Shown here one piece after another: positions 24,274 through 33,700 of a stretch of DNA of 64,000 nt (positions are counted from its first letter, which is position 1; every line of letters begins with the position of its first letter). Under the pieces are notes generated by a model that did no database searches, had not been told where the DNA came from, and saw only the letters and a program-made list of their open reading frames with translations. This DNA is from Pseudomonas cichorii (lineage in GTDB: Bacteria; Pseudomonadota; Gammaproteobacteria; Pseudomonadales; Pseudomonadaceae). The translations under genes were made by a program, and so were the position numbers. Location: assembly GCF_018343775.1 (NCBI RefSeq), contig NZ_CP074349.1, positions 310,001-374,000 on the forward strand. The letters are read 5' to 3'.

Positions 24274-26305
24274 AGGCACCGTCCTTGCACTTCTCGCATT
24301 CTTCACAGAACGGCGCGTTGCGTTTAAGCGTATTGATTTGCGCTGGTGTCAGCACCGCACCGGCCCTGGCGGCATCGGCCTGTTTCAACAATCCGGGCAG
24401 CAAAGCCGCTATGCCAGACCCCACGCCCGGGCTGCCGCCGGTATTGACGTTGACCACCGGGCCGCTGATGGTCACGCCACTGGCGTCGATCTTGACGAAG
24501 CTGCCACCGGCCTTGAATGTCAGTTCGCTACCGGCTTCCAGGACGATCTTGATGCCGCTGTCGAGGTGAATTTCCTGCCCGGCCTCAATGAACTGTCCCG
24601 TTCCGATCTTGACGTGCTGGTTGGTCGCAACGGTCAGGTGGTCGTCGGCCCGCGCTTCAACCTTGCGGTCGGCGTAGACCGTGTGGTGTTCCTCGGCCTT
24701 GAACTCGCTGTAGCTGTTCTGCTCGACGGTGTCGTGGCGTTCGTTGCCGACGCGGATCTTCTGGTCGTGCTCGATGTTCTCGTCCCAGTCGCGCTGGGCG
24801 TGGAGGTAGATCTGCTCCTGACCTTTCTTGTCCTCGATGCGCAGTTCGTTGTAACCGCCACCGCCCGGTGAACTCAGGGTCTTGAAGGTGCTGCGGGTCT
24901 TGTTGGCCGGCAGTTCATAGGGGACGACGTTTTCCTTGTGGTACAGGCAGCCGCTGATCAGCGGCTGGTCGGGGTCGCCTTCCAGGAAGGTGACCAGCAC
25001 TTCCATACCGATGCGCGGAATGGCGATGCCGCCGTACTGGGCGCCGGCCCAGGCGGAGGACACGCGCAGCCAGCAACTGGTCTTGTCGTCGGCCTGGCCT
25101 TCACGGTCCCAGTGGAACTGGACCTTGACGCGGCCGTACTGGTCGCAATGGATCTCTTCGCCTTTCGGCCCGGTGACCACGGCGCTCTGGCTGCCGAGGA
25201 TGCGGGGTTTGGGGTGCAGCAGCGGCGGGCGGTTCGGCACGTCCCAGGGCGTGGCCTTGAAGCGGTTGCGATAGCCCTGATGGAAATCGTCCTTGAGCGC
25301 TGTCGTGTCGCTGGTCACCGACTCTTCCAGCACTTGAGGCTGTTTGCCCTCGTGGACGATTTCGGTCAGCAGCCACAGGTCGTTCCACTTGGCCTTGGGG
25401 TGTTGGGTCAGGGCCAGGAAATGGCCGCTGACCAGCAACGGTTGATCACTTTTGCCTTCGGCCAGCTGGTAGTCGCTGCGATGACGCTCAAGGGCGCGCT
25501 TGGCCAGGTGCTTGCCGCGCTCGCGGTCCACGAAACGACCCGGGTAGTCGTAATCCTCGAGGTCGGGCAGAGCGTCGCCCCGGTTTTCGCTTTCCAGCGT
25601 CAGGCGGGGTTTCTCGAAGTCGTAATCGCGACGGGTGGTGCGGCTGGTGCGGGTTTCCAGGCGCAGGTCGAAGCGCTTGATGACCGGGTCGTTGGCGACC
25701 AGGCCGGAGTCTTGCTGATAGGCCACGGGGGCGAGTTTCGGGAACACCGTCTGGTCATCGCCGAACACCAGCTTGTGGGCCGTGCTGCTGTGCTGGAAGT
25801 GGTAGTGAATCCCTTCTTCCTCGCACAGGCGCTGGATGAAATGCAGGTCCGATTCATCGTACTGAACGCAGTAGACGCGCTCGGGATAAACCGACCCGAC
25901 CTTGAATTCGTAGGCGTTGCTCTGGATGCCATGCTCTTCGAGGACCTGGCCGATGATTTTCGGCACGCTGAGGTTCTGGAAGATGCGTTGGTTGATGCGG
26001 TGCGCCAGGTAGGATAACTGCGGGCGCAGGGTCACCGAGTAGCGGGTCAGGCGTTTGCCGGAGTCACCTTGGGCGGCGCGATAGATCTGGCCGTGAATGC
26101 CACTGCCGTCAGGCGAAAGTTGCAGGAAGGCGGGCTTGTGCAACAGGGTTTCAAGGTCCAGGGACGGCTGCTCGCTGACCAGTTCCACGTCGAACACGAA
26201 CGGTTGGCTGATGGCTTCCCGTCCGTTGAGGGCCAGGACTTGCAGGTCGCTGTTGGAGCCTTCGATGGTCAGGCTGAAGTGGGTCTGATTGGCCGGCGCG
26301 AACAT
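24263..26305 (-). CDS. vgrG: T6SS spike protein VgrG
   Basis: A 680-residue spike protein. Residues 1-480 or so are the gp27/gp5-like body (opening FAPANQTHFSLTIEGS; PRIGMEVLVTFLEGDPDQPLISGCLYH; NELRIEDKKGQEQIYLHAQRDW). The rest is the gp5-type beta-helix, rich in valine and glycine, followed by a short tail ending CEECEKCKDGACAI. There is no extra effector domain, so the cargo is probably the separate Rhs protein. GAGG lies 8 bases before the ATG. It follows hcp by 78 bases and overlaps the DUF4123 gene. Confidence 0.95.
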   Translation of the reverse strand: MFAPANQTHFSLTIEGSNSDLQVLALNGREAISQPFVFDVELVSEQPSLDLETLLHKPAFLQLSPDGSGIHGQIYRAAQGDSGKRLTRYSVTLRPQLSYLAHRINQRIFQNLSVPKIIGQVLEEHGIQSNAYEFKVGSVYPERVYCVQYDESDLHFIQRLCEEEGIHYHFQHSSTAHKLVFGDDQTVFPKLAPVAYQQDSGLVANDPVIKRFDLRLETRTSRTTRRDYDFEKPRLTLESENRGDALPDLEDYDYPGRFVDRERGKHLAKRALERHRSDYQLAEGKSDQPLLVSGHFLALTQHPKAKWNDLWLLTEIVHEGKQPQVLEESVTSDTTALKDDFHQGYRNRFKATPWDVPNRPPLLHPKPRILGSQSAVVTGPKGEEIHCDQYGRVKVQFHWDREGQADDKTSCWLRVSSAWAGAQYGGIAIPRIGMEVLVTFLEGDPDQPLISGCLYHKENVVPYELPANKTRSTFKTLSSPGGGGYNELRIEDKKGQEQIYLHAQRDWDENIEHDQKIRVGNERHDTVEQNSYSEFKAEEHHTVYADRKVEARADDHLTVATNQHVKIGTGQFIEAGQEIHLDSGIKIVLEAGSELTFKAGGSFVKIDASGVTISGPVVNVNTGGSPGVGSGIAALLPGLLKQADAARAGAVLTPAQINTLKRNAPFCEECEKCKDGACAI

Positions 26306-26383
26306 CCCTTGTTCCTCGATTCTGAAAGGGCGTAAACAACATCGACCAGCAGAAGCTGGCCGATGCTTGAAACCTCAGCCGTA

Positions 26384-26899
26384 TCAGGCCACAGGCGAAC
26401 GCCAGTCATCGGAGCCCGAAGTACCGGAAACTTCGTGGGTCCAGGTGATTTTGCGGTAGGTCATTTCGATGTCTTCCAGGTGCGTGAAATGCGCGTTCGC
26501 AGGGTCCTGGCAGTTGTGCATGTAGTCCTTGGAGCTGACGAGGATCGCGTCTTCCAGAACGGTGGTGTAGTAGTGCTCTTGAGTGCCTTGAGCCGAGGTG
26601 CGGAACCATTTGATTTCGACTTTGCTCAGGCGCTCGCCGGAGGTCAGGGCCGCTTGCAGCAGAGGCGAGGACTTGTCGAACACCTTGGTGATTTTCACCG
26701 GCTTGTGAACGCGCTGGCCGGTTGGCTGGCCGGACTGTGGGTCACGCGGGATGATCACGTCGTGATGGAAGGCTTGCACCATCACTTCGTCTTCGTGGCC
26801 TTCCTGGAAGGTGTTGCCCACGGAGTCGGCGGTGAAAGCGCCGGCAGTGATCAGGCCTTGTTTTTCGCCGGTGATGGACATGTACGCGGGTGTAGCCAT
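26384..26899 (-). CDS. hcp: T6SS tube protein Hcp
   Basis: A 171-residue Hcp, opening ATPAYMSITGEKQGLITAG with SVGNTFQEGHEDEVMVQAF and the later KPVKITKVFDKSSPLL, all standard Hcp sequence. Hcp hexamers stack into the tube fired by the T6SS. The ATG at 26899 has AAGGAGAG before it; the frame extends upstream to 26971, but that part covers the promoter. It heads the hcp-vgrG-DUF4123-rhs-immunity unit. No other T6SS sheath or baseplate genes are present, so this is an accessory effector cluster using machinery encoded elsewhere. Confidence 0.95.
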   Translation of the reverse strand: MATPAYMSITGEKQGLITAGAFTADSVGNTFQEGHEDEVMVQAFHHDVIIPRDPQSGQPTGQRVHKPVKITKVFDKSSPLLQAALTSGERLSKVEIKWFRTSAQGTQEHYYTTVLEDAILVSSKDYMHNCQDPANAHFTHLEDIEMTYRKITWTHEVSGTSGSDDWRSPVA

Positions 26900-26967
26900 G
26901 GATGCTCTCCTTGCTGAAACTTGAGGGTCCCGGGAGGCGAATTTGCCTGGTGGGTGGCAAATACTCA

Positions 26968-26982
26968 TCAAGCTTTGTGCCA
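26968..26982 (-). promoter_or_regulatory. sigma-54-like -24/-12 promoter of hcp
   Basis: Read on the minus strand, TGGCACAAAGCTTGA matches the consensus TGGCACG-N4-TTGC in spacing and in all key bases but the last C. It lies about 69 bases upstream of the hcp ATG. Several Pseudomonas hcp/vgrG units are known to depend on RpoN. Confidence 0.6.
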
Positions 26983-27064
26983 GTCCGAAAAATAGCTATA
27001 TAAATCAATGGTATGTGTGATTTATTCGCGGCGTATTGAGCTTTTCGGGAGGAAAACCCGTTGA

Positions 27065-27189
27065 AAGTGCGCAAGAAGTTGCGCACCACTGCGCAACTTC
27101 TTGCGCACTTGGCTGTGAGGCTTGTATTACATGATCGAGGGCGAAGTACTCACAGGTTATCCACAGAAAAGTGCGCAACTTCTTGCGCA
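27065..27189. repeat. three copies of an 18-bp palindrome plus DnaA-box match
   Basis: TGCGCAAGAAGTTGCGCA (27068-27085) and its reverse complement TGCGCAACTTCTTGCGCA (27090-27107) form a head-to-head pair with perfect 21-base arms around CCAC. A third copy lies at 27172-27189. TTATCCACA (27157-27165), identical to the consensus DnaA box, lies between copies 2 and 3. The group is upstream of both hcp and the RHS-core gene. It could be an operator set for a dimeric regulator, or a relic of a replication origin. Confidence 0.75.
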
Positions 27190-27363
27190 TAATGGCGATG
27201 TGTTATCGCTGTCGTGGAGAGACATGATTTTGCCCTTGTTTCTGTATGAGTTCCTGACCGCTACTGTCAATTCTACGAGTGGCCAATGCTCGCGTGGGGG
27301 ATCATTCTAAAGGTGTGGGTGAGGACAGCCTTGCTCCGATATTTGCTCAGAATGGTCCTCGCC

Positions 27364-28329
27364 ATGCCCCAAAAACTCGTCATGTGCCGCTATGAATATG
27401 ATCCGCTGGATCGGCTTGCGACCCGCACGCCGCTTGCCGAGGCGATTACGCGGTCTTTCTATCGAGCCGACAGGCTGGCCAACGAAATCCAGGGTGCAGG
27501 GCAACGCACTTTTCTCCACCGTGAGAATCAGTTGCTGGCACTGCAAACGACGAACGGCAAAGCTCTCGCTACGACGCTGACCACTACCGACCAGCCAGGC
27601 AGTGTGCTTCATGCGGACGCTTCGGGGCAGCGCACCGACATCGCTTATACACCGTACGGTCATCATGCTCCGCTCGGGAATCTGCCCGGTTTCAACGGTG
27701 AGCGCCCCGATCCCGTCACGGGCCATTATCTGCTGGGCAAGGGTTATCGCGCTTACAACCCGGTCTTGATGCGCTTCAACAGTCCGGACAGCCTGAGCCC
27801 GTTTGGCGAGGGTGGGCTGAATGCTTATGCCTATTGCCTGGGCGATCCGGCTAACCGGATTGATCCTGAGGGGCATGTGTCCTGGCAGTTCATCGTCGGC
27901 ATAACGCTTAGCGTGGCTGCATTGGTGAGCGCCACGGTCACGCTGTTTCCTTCCCTGCCTTTCATTTTGTCTGTGAAAGCTGCACAGGCCGGTTTTTTCA
28001 GTGCCGGCAGCATTTCCACCATCGTCACGGGCGGGAGTGCAGTAGCAGGTGCGACGCTTGGGATAGCACGGCAGGTCGTGGCTGAGGTCGCTCCCGATTC
28101 TCCAGCGCTGGAGCCCATGGGATGGGCTGGGCTGGCGCTTGGTGTTACGGCTTCCAGTACTCGGGTCGGCACTGTGATTGCTGCTCGAAACCCGAAGAAT
28201 CTTGAGCGTTTGCAGAAAGCGGTTGCTGTGAAGCCGAGACACTTTCAGGAAGCGGTGCCTGTGGACCTGAGGGACATTAGTACGCGTATCAGAAACTCCC
28301 GATCTACAGATTCAATGCCGATCAGTTAA
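27364..28329 (+). CDS. small RHS-core (TcC-like) protein with hydrophobic tail
   Basis: A 321-residue protein that starts with the end of an Rhs core (MCRYEYDPLDRLATR; GERPDPVTGHYLLGKGYRAYNP; RFNSPDSLSPFGEGGLNAYAYC; DPANRIDPEGH) and continues with a variable part (from about residue 175) containing two or three hydrophobic segments. It is thus a toxin-like tip without the long repeat barrel, as in the many short RHS/TcC-like proteins of Pseudomonas. The frame opens at 27286, but the ATG at 27364 fits the family. The last codons (MPIS and stop) lie inside a REP-linked repeat unit, so the original C-terminus may have been replaced. No immunity gene follows. Confidence 0.75.
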   Translation: MPQKLVMCRYEYDPLDRLATRTPLAEAITRSFYRADRLANEIQGAGQRTFLHRENQLLALQTTNGKALATTLTTTDQPGSVLHADASGQRTDIAYTPYGHHAPLGNLPGFNGERPDPVTGHYLLGKGYRAYNPVLMRFNSPDSLSPFGEGGLNAYAYCLGDPANRIDPEGHVSWQFIVGITLSVAALVSATVTLFPSLPFILSVKAAQAGFFSAGSISTIVTGGSAVAGATLGIARQVVAEVAPDSPALEPMGWAGLALGVTASSTRVGTVIAARNPKNLERLQKAVAVKPRHFQEAVPVDLRDISTRIRNSRSTDSMPIS

Positions 28330-28344
28330 GGCACATACAACACT

Positions 28345-28432
28345 TGTGGGAGGCAGCTTGCTGGCGAAAAAACCTGAAGCCGCAGATATTCTGTGTCTGT
28401 ACGTGAAGTCGCCAGCAAGCGGCTTCCCACAA
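28345..28432. repeat. REP pair (TGGGAGGCAGC type)
   Basis: Left arm begins TTGTGGGAGGCAG near 28345; right arm ends GGCTTCCCACAA near 28432, with a 40-base spacer. It lies between the RHS-core gene and the efflux operon. A reversed copy of the unit around CTTAACTGATCGG overlaps its left side (28316-28340). Confidence 0.8.
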
Positions 28433-28603
28433 AAAAGTCATTCAATGCCCTGACCGATGAGCATCAGTTCTACAGATCTATACGAATCCACCCTCTGAAG
28501 ACTTGAGCAACTCAAGGAACCCTCCCGCCTGCGCACAGTCGCATGTTCACGTTCCTCTCTCGTGATATCACTCTCGCATCTGGCAGCCGCAAAAGGAGTC
28601 TGC

Positions 28604-29722
28604 ATGCCTGCTCGTTCTTCTGGACTGGTTATGCTCGGCCTTGCCGCGGCCATGGCGCTCCTGACTGGCTGTGGTCAGGAAAAAACGGCGGCTCCCGATC
28701 TGCCGAGGGTGTATGTGCAAACGGTGAAGACTGCCGATTTTGCCGCCAGCGTTGCCTTGACCGGTGATATTCAGGCGCGGGTTCAGACCCGGCTTTCATT
28801 CCGGGTCAATGGCAAGATCATCCAGCGTAATGTGGATGTCGGTGATCGTGTCACCGCCAACCAGGTTCTCGCCCTGCTCGACCCCAAAGACCTGCAGATC
28901 AATGTCGACTCGGCCCTCGCCTCGGTGGCCGCCGAGCAGGCGCGGGTCACTCAGGCTCGCGCCGCTTTCGGGCGTCAGGAAAAGCTGTTGCCCAAGGGCT
29001 ACACCAGTCGCAGCGAATACGATTCGGCCCAGGCGGCATTGCGCGGCAGCGAGAGCGCGCTTAAGGCCGCTCAGGCGCAACTGGCCAATGCCCGCGAGCA
29101 GTTGAGTTACACCGCCCTGGTCGCCGATACGCCGGGTGTGATCACGGCGCGTCAGGCCGAAGTCGGGCAAGTGGTGCAGGCGACTGTGCCGATCTTCGAC
29201 CTGGCCCGGGATGGCGAGCGCGATGCGGTGTTCAATGTTTACGAGTCGCTGTTCGTTCAGCCGCCTACCGACCAGCCAGTGCAAGTGACTCTGCTCGACA
29301 ACCCGGCCATCAAGGTCAGCGGCAAGGTGCGCGAAGTGACCCCGGCGGTTTCGGCTGAAACCGGTACCTTGCAGGTCAAGGTCGCGCTTGATCCGCTGCC
29401 TGAAGGCATGGATCTGGGCTCTGTGGTCAGCGTGGCCCTGAGCGCGCCAGCCAATTCCAGTGTCGAGCTGCCGTGGTCGGCCCTGACCAAGGACCTTGGC
29501 GAGCATCTGGGCAAGCCCGCCGTGTGGGTGGTAGACGAGCAGGGCAAGGTCAACCTGCGCAAGGTTCAGGTCGCTCGTTACCTCACATCCAGAGTCATCA
29601 TCGGTGACGGCCTCAAGAGTGGAGAGAAAGTCGTGGTGGCTGGCGGACAGTTGTTACACCCGGACATGCAGGTCGAGATCGCCGAGCAACCCCGGCAGCA
29701 AAATGCTCAGGTGCAGCCATGA
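28604..29722 (+). CDS. triA: RND efflux periplasmic adaptor TriA-like
   Basis: A 372-residue membrane-fusion protein. It has a lipoprotein signal (LLTGCG, cysteine at about residue 23), a barrel-sandwich domain (ARVQTRLSFRVNGKIIQRNVDVGDRV), an alpha-hairpin (about residues 95-165) and a beta-barrel. AAGGAG precedes the ATG at 28604; the frame opens earlier at 28562, without a ribosome site. Two different adaptors in a row followed by one RND pump is the hallmark of TriABC of P. aeruginosa, which exports triclosan and surfactant-like compounds using an outer-membrane channel encoded elsewhere. Confidence 0.82.
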   Translation: MPARSSGLVMLGLAAAMALLTGCGQEKTAAPDLPRVYVQTVKTADFAASVALTGDIQARVQTRLSFRVNGKIIQRNVDVGDRVTANQVLALLDPKDLQINVDSALASVAAEQARVTQARAAFGRQEKLLPKGYTSRSEYDSAQAALRGSESALKAAQAQLANAREQLSYTALVADTPGVITARQAEVGQVVQATVPIFDLARDGERDAVFNVYESLFVQPPTDQPVQVTLLDNPAIKVSGKVREVTPAVSAETGTLQVKVALDPLPEGMDLGSVVSVALSAPANSSVELPWSALTKDLGEHLGKPAVWVVDEQGKVNLRKVQVARYLTSRVIIGDGLKSGEKVVVAGGQLLHPDMQVEIAEQPRQQNAQVQP

Positions 29723-30789
29723 AGCCTCTGGCCTGCCTGTTGTTGAGCGGTTTGCTGCTGAGTGGCTGTGGCAAGGATGAAACGCCACCCGAGCCGGTTC
29801 GGCCGGTGGTCTTTGTCGAGGCCCGGCCTGATTCTCAACTGGAGTTCGGACGTTTCGCCGGCAATATTCAGGCGCGCTATCAGAGCGTGCTGGGCTTTCG
29901 GGTGCCAGGTCGTATCGCACGCCGCCATGTGGACGTGGGCAGCGAAGTGAAGAAGGGCGACCTGCTCGCAACCCTGGACCCTACCGATCAGCAGAATAAT
30001 GTGCGTGCTCGCCAGGGCGATCTGGCCCGTATCGAGGCGCAGTGGATCAATGCCCAGGCCAATGCCCGTCGTCAGCAGGAATTGTTCGACCGTGGCGTCG
30101 GCGCGCAGGCGCAACTGGACAATGCCCTGACCGAACTGAAAACCACGCGCTCGTCGCTGGATCAGGCCAGGGCAGCAGCGCAGCAGGCCCGCGATCAATT
30201 GAGTTACAGCGAATTGCGCACGGACCACGATGCGGTGGTTACCGAGTGGAAGGCCGAGGCCGGGCAAGTCGTCACGGCGGGGCAGGAGGTCGTGACGCTG
30301 GCACGGCCCGATATCAAGGAAGCAGTGATCGATCTGCCGGTTTCGCTGGTGGATCAATTGCCCGTCGATGTGGTGTTCAACGTGGCCAGCCAGCTTGATC
30401 CGCAGGTGAAAACCACCGCCACGCCTCGGGAAATCGAACCACAGCCCGACCGCTCGACCCGTACCCGTCGGGCGCGCCTGACTCTGACTGATACGCCACC
30501 GGGATTGCGGCTCGGTACCGCGATCAGCGTGACCCTGAGTTCCGCCATTGCCCCGCGCATGAGCCTGCCGATCACGGCATTGCAGGACATCGACGGCAAA
30601 GCCCGGGTCTGGATCATCGACCCGCAAAGCCAGACGGTAAATCCCAGAGAGGTGAATGTCGTCAGTCGTGACAACGACAGCTTCCTGCTGACGGGCGGAG
30701 TCAATGCCGGTGAGAAGGTGGTCAGTGCGGGCGTCAACAGCCTCAAGCCGGGGCAGAAAGTCAAAGTCGATGAGGAAAGCCCACGATGA
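29719..30789 (+). CDS. triB: RND efflux periplasmic adaptor TriB-like
   Basis: A 356-residue second adaptor. It is a lipoprotein (LLLSGCGKDE) with the same lipoyl, hairpin and barrel order as the first adaptor (ARYQSVLGFRVPGRIARRHVDVGSEV), only moderately similar to it. Its ATG overlaps the triA stop (ATGA), and its own stop overlaps the triC start, so the three are translated together. In the TriABC system both adaptors are needed, probably as heteromers. Confidence 0.82.
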   Translation: MKPLACLLLSGLLLSGCGKDETPPEPVRPVVFVEARPDSQLEFGRFAGNIQARYQSVLGFRVPGRIARRHVDVGSEVKKGDLLATLDPTDQQNNVRARQGDLARIEAQWINAQANARRQQELFDRGVGAQAQLDNALTELKTTRSSLDQARAAAQQARDQLSYSELRTDHDAVVTEWKAEAGQVVTAGQEVVTLARPDIKEAVIDLPVSLVDQLPVDVVFNVASQLDPQVKTTATPREIEPQPDRSTRTRRARLTLTDTPPGLRLGTAISVTLSSAIAPRMSLPITALQDIDGKARVWIIDPQSQTVNPREVNVVSRDNDSFLLTGGVNAGEKVVSAGVNSLKPGQKVKVDEESPR

Positions 30790-33700
30790 AAGGAAGCTTC
30801 AATCTGTCCGAGTGGGCCATCAAGCATCAGTCGTTTGTCTGGTACCTGATGTTCGTTGCGCTGTTGATGGGCGTGTTTTCCTACATGAAGCTGGGGCGTG
30901 AAGAAGACCCGTCCTTCACCATCAAGACCATGGTTATCCAGACCCGCTGGCCCGGCGCAACCGTGGACGAAACCCTGAAGCAGGTAACCGACCGCATCGA
31001 GAAGAAGCTCGAAGAGCTGGACTCACTGGACTACGTGAAAAGTTATACCCGGCCCGGCGAGTCCACGGTTTTCGTTTACCTGCGCGACACCACCAGTGCC
31101 AAGGACATACCGCAGATCTGGTATCAGGTGCGCAAAAAGATCGACGACATTCGCGGGCAGTTCCCCCAAGGCTTGCAAGGACCGGCGTTCAACGACGAAT
31201 TCGGTGATGTGTTCGGCTCGATCTACGCCTTTACCGCCGATGGTTTCTCGATGCGCCAGTTGCGCGATTACGTCGAGAAGGTCCGCGCCGATATCCGTGA
31301 AGTTCCTGGCCTTGGCAAGGTGGAAATGATCGGCCAGCAAGATGAGGTGATCTACCTTAACTTCTCCACCCGCAAGCTGGCGGCTCTGGGGCTGGATCAG
31401 CGTCAGGTGGTGCAAAGCCTGCAATCCCAGAACGCGGTGACGCCTGCCGGGGTGATCGAGGCCGGGCCGGAGCGTATTTCCGTGCGTACCTCAGGGCAGT
31501 TCGCTTCGGAAAAGGACCTGGCAGCGGTCAACCTGCGGCTCAATGACCGTTTCTATCGGTTGAGCGATATCGCCGAGATCACCCGAGGCTACACCGACCC
31601 GCCCAAACCGCTGTTCCGCTACAACGGCAAACCGGCCATCGGCCTGTCCATCGCCATGCAGAAGGGCGGCAACATCCAGGAGTTCGGCAAGGCTTTGCAT
31701 GAACGCATGGACATTTCCACCGCCGAGCTGCCGGTGGGTGTTGGTGTGCACAAGGTTTCGGATCAGGCCGAAGTGGTCGACAAAGCTGTGGGTGGTTTCA
31801 CCAGCGCGCTGTTCGAGGCAGTGATCATTGTGATGGTGGTCAGCTTTGTCAGCCTCGGGGTGCGTGCAGGTCTGGTGGTGGCCTGTTCCATCCCGCTGGT
31901 GCTGGCCATGGTCTTCGTGTTCATGGAGTACAGCGGCATCACCATGCAGCGGATTTCCCTCGGGGCGTTGATCATCGCCCTCGGGCTGCTGGTGGACGAC
32001 GCCATGATTACCGTGGAAATGATGGTCACACGGCTGGAAATGGGGGAAACCAAGGAGCAGGCCGCGACCTATGCCTACACCTCGACTGCGTTCCCGATGC
32101 TGACCGGCACGCTGGTAACGGTGGCCGGTTTCGTGCCCATTGGCTTGAACAACAGCTCGGCGGGGGAATATACCTTCACGCTGTTTGCCGTGATTGCCGT
32201 GGCGATGCTGGTGTCGTGGATCGTGGCCGTGCTGTTTGCGCCGGTGATCGGTGTTCATATTCTGAGCAGCAATATCAAGCCCAAGTCCGAAGAGCCGGGC
32301 CGTGTAGGTCGTGCATTCAACAGCAGCATGCTGTGGGCCATGCGTCATCGCTGGCTGGCCATCGGCATGACCCTGTTGCTGTTTGCCGCCTCGCTGTTCT
32401 CGATGCAGTTCGTGCAGAACCAGTTCTTTCCGTCGTCGGACCGGCCTGAAATTCTGGTCGACCTGAACCTGCCGCAGAACGCCTCGATCAACGAGACGCG
32501 CCAGGTGGTGGACCGTTTTGAAGCCAGCCTCAAGGACGATCCCGATATCGAGCGCTGGAGCACCTATATCGGCCAGGGTGCGGTGCGTTTCTACCTGCCG
32601 CTGGATCAGCAACTGGAAAACCCGTTCTACGCCCAGTTGGTCATCGTCAGCAAAGGGCTGGAGGAGCGTGGTGCCCTGACTGCACGTCTGCAAAAGCGCC
32701 TGCGCGATGAATATGTCGGCATCGGCTCCTACGTGCAGCCGCTGGAAATGGGGCCTCCGGTCGGGCGTCCGCTGCAATATCGCGTCAGTGGCGAGAACAT
32801 CGACAAGGTTCGCCAGCACGCCATCGAACTGGCCACGCTGCTGGGCAAGAACTCACACGTCGGTGAAGTGATCTACGACTGGAACGAGCCGGGCAAGGTG
32901 CTGCGCATCGACATCAATCAGGACAAGGCGCGGCAGTTGGGGTTGTCTTCCGAAGACGTTGCCCAACTGATGAACAGCGTTGTGAGCGGTTCGGCGGTGA
33001 CGCAGGTGCGCGACGATATCTACCTGATCAACGTGGTAGGACGTGCCGAGGATGCCGAGCGCGGTACGCCGGAAACCCTGCAAAACCTGCAAATTGTCAC
33101 GCCTGCCGGAACCTCGATTCCGCTGCTGGCCTTTGCCACGGTGGGGTATGAGCAGGAGCAGCCGCTGGTCTGGCGGCGTGACCGCAAACCGACCATCACC
33201 GTGAAAGGTGCGGTGCGCGACGAGATTCAGCCGACCGACCTGGTCAATCAACTGAAGCCGGAAATCGACAAGTTCGCTTCCGGATTACCCGTGGGCTACA
33301 AGGTGGCGACCGGCGGGACGGTGGAAGAAAGCAGCAAGGCTCAAGGGCCGATTGCCAGTGTCGTGCCATTGATGCTGTTCCTGATGGCGACCTTTTTGAT
33401 GATCCAGCTGCACAGCGTTCAGAAGATGTTTCTGGTGGCCAGTGTCGCGCCGCTGGGGTTGATCGGCGTGGTGCTGGCGCTTATCCCGACCGGTACGCCA
33501 CTGGGTTTCGTTGCGATTCTCGGGGTGCTGGCGCTGATCGGCATCATCATCCGCAACTCGGTGATTCTGGTGACCCAGATCCATGCCTACGAACAAAGCG
33601 GCTACTCGCCATGGAATGCGGTGGTCGAGGCCACCGAGCATCGCCGCCGCCCGATCCTGCTCACGGCGGCAGCGGCCAGTCTGGGCATGATCCCCATCGC

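Noticed and set aside
27065..27189. CRISPR-like array
   Set aside because: Only three palindromic copies with irregular spacing (4 and 64 bases) and alternating orientation; no cas genes.
27122..27310. Small plus-strand frame (62 codons) between hcp and the RHS-core gene
   Set aside because: It runs through the third palindrome and the DnaA box, lacks a ribosome site and resembles nothing known; the repeats explain the sequence.
31491..32819. 442-codon minus-strand frame inside triC
   Set aside because: Histidine/glutamine-rich antisense shadow of a well-recognised RND pump gene.
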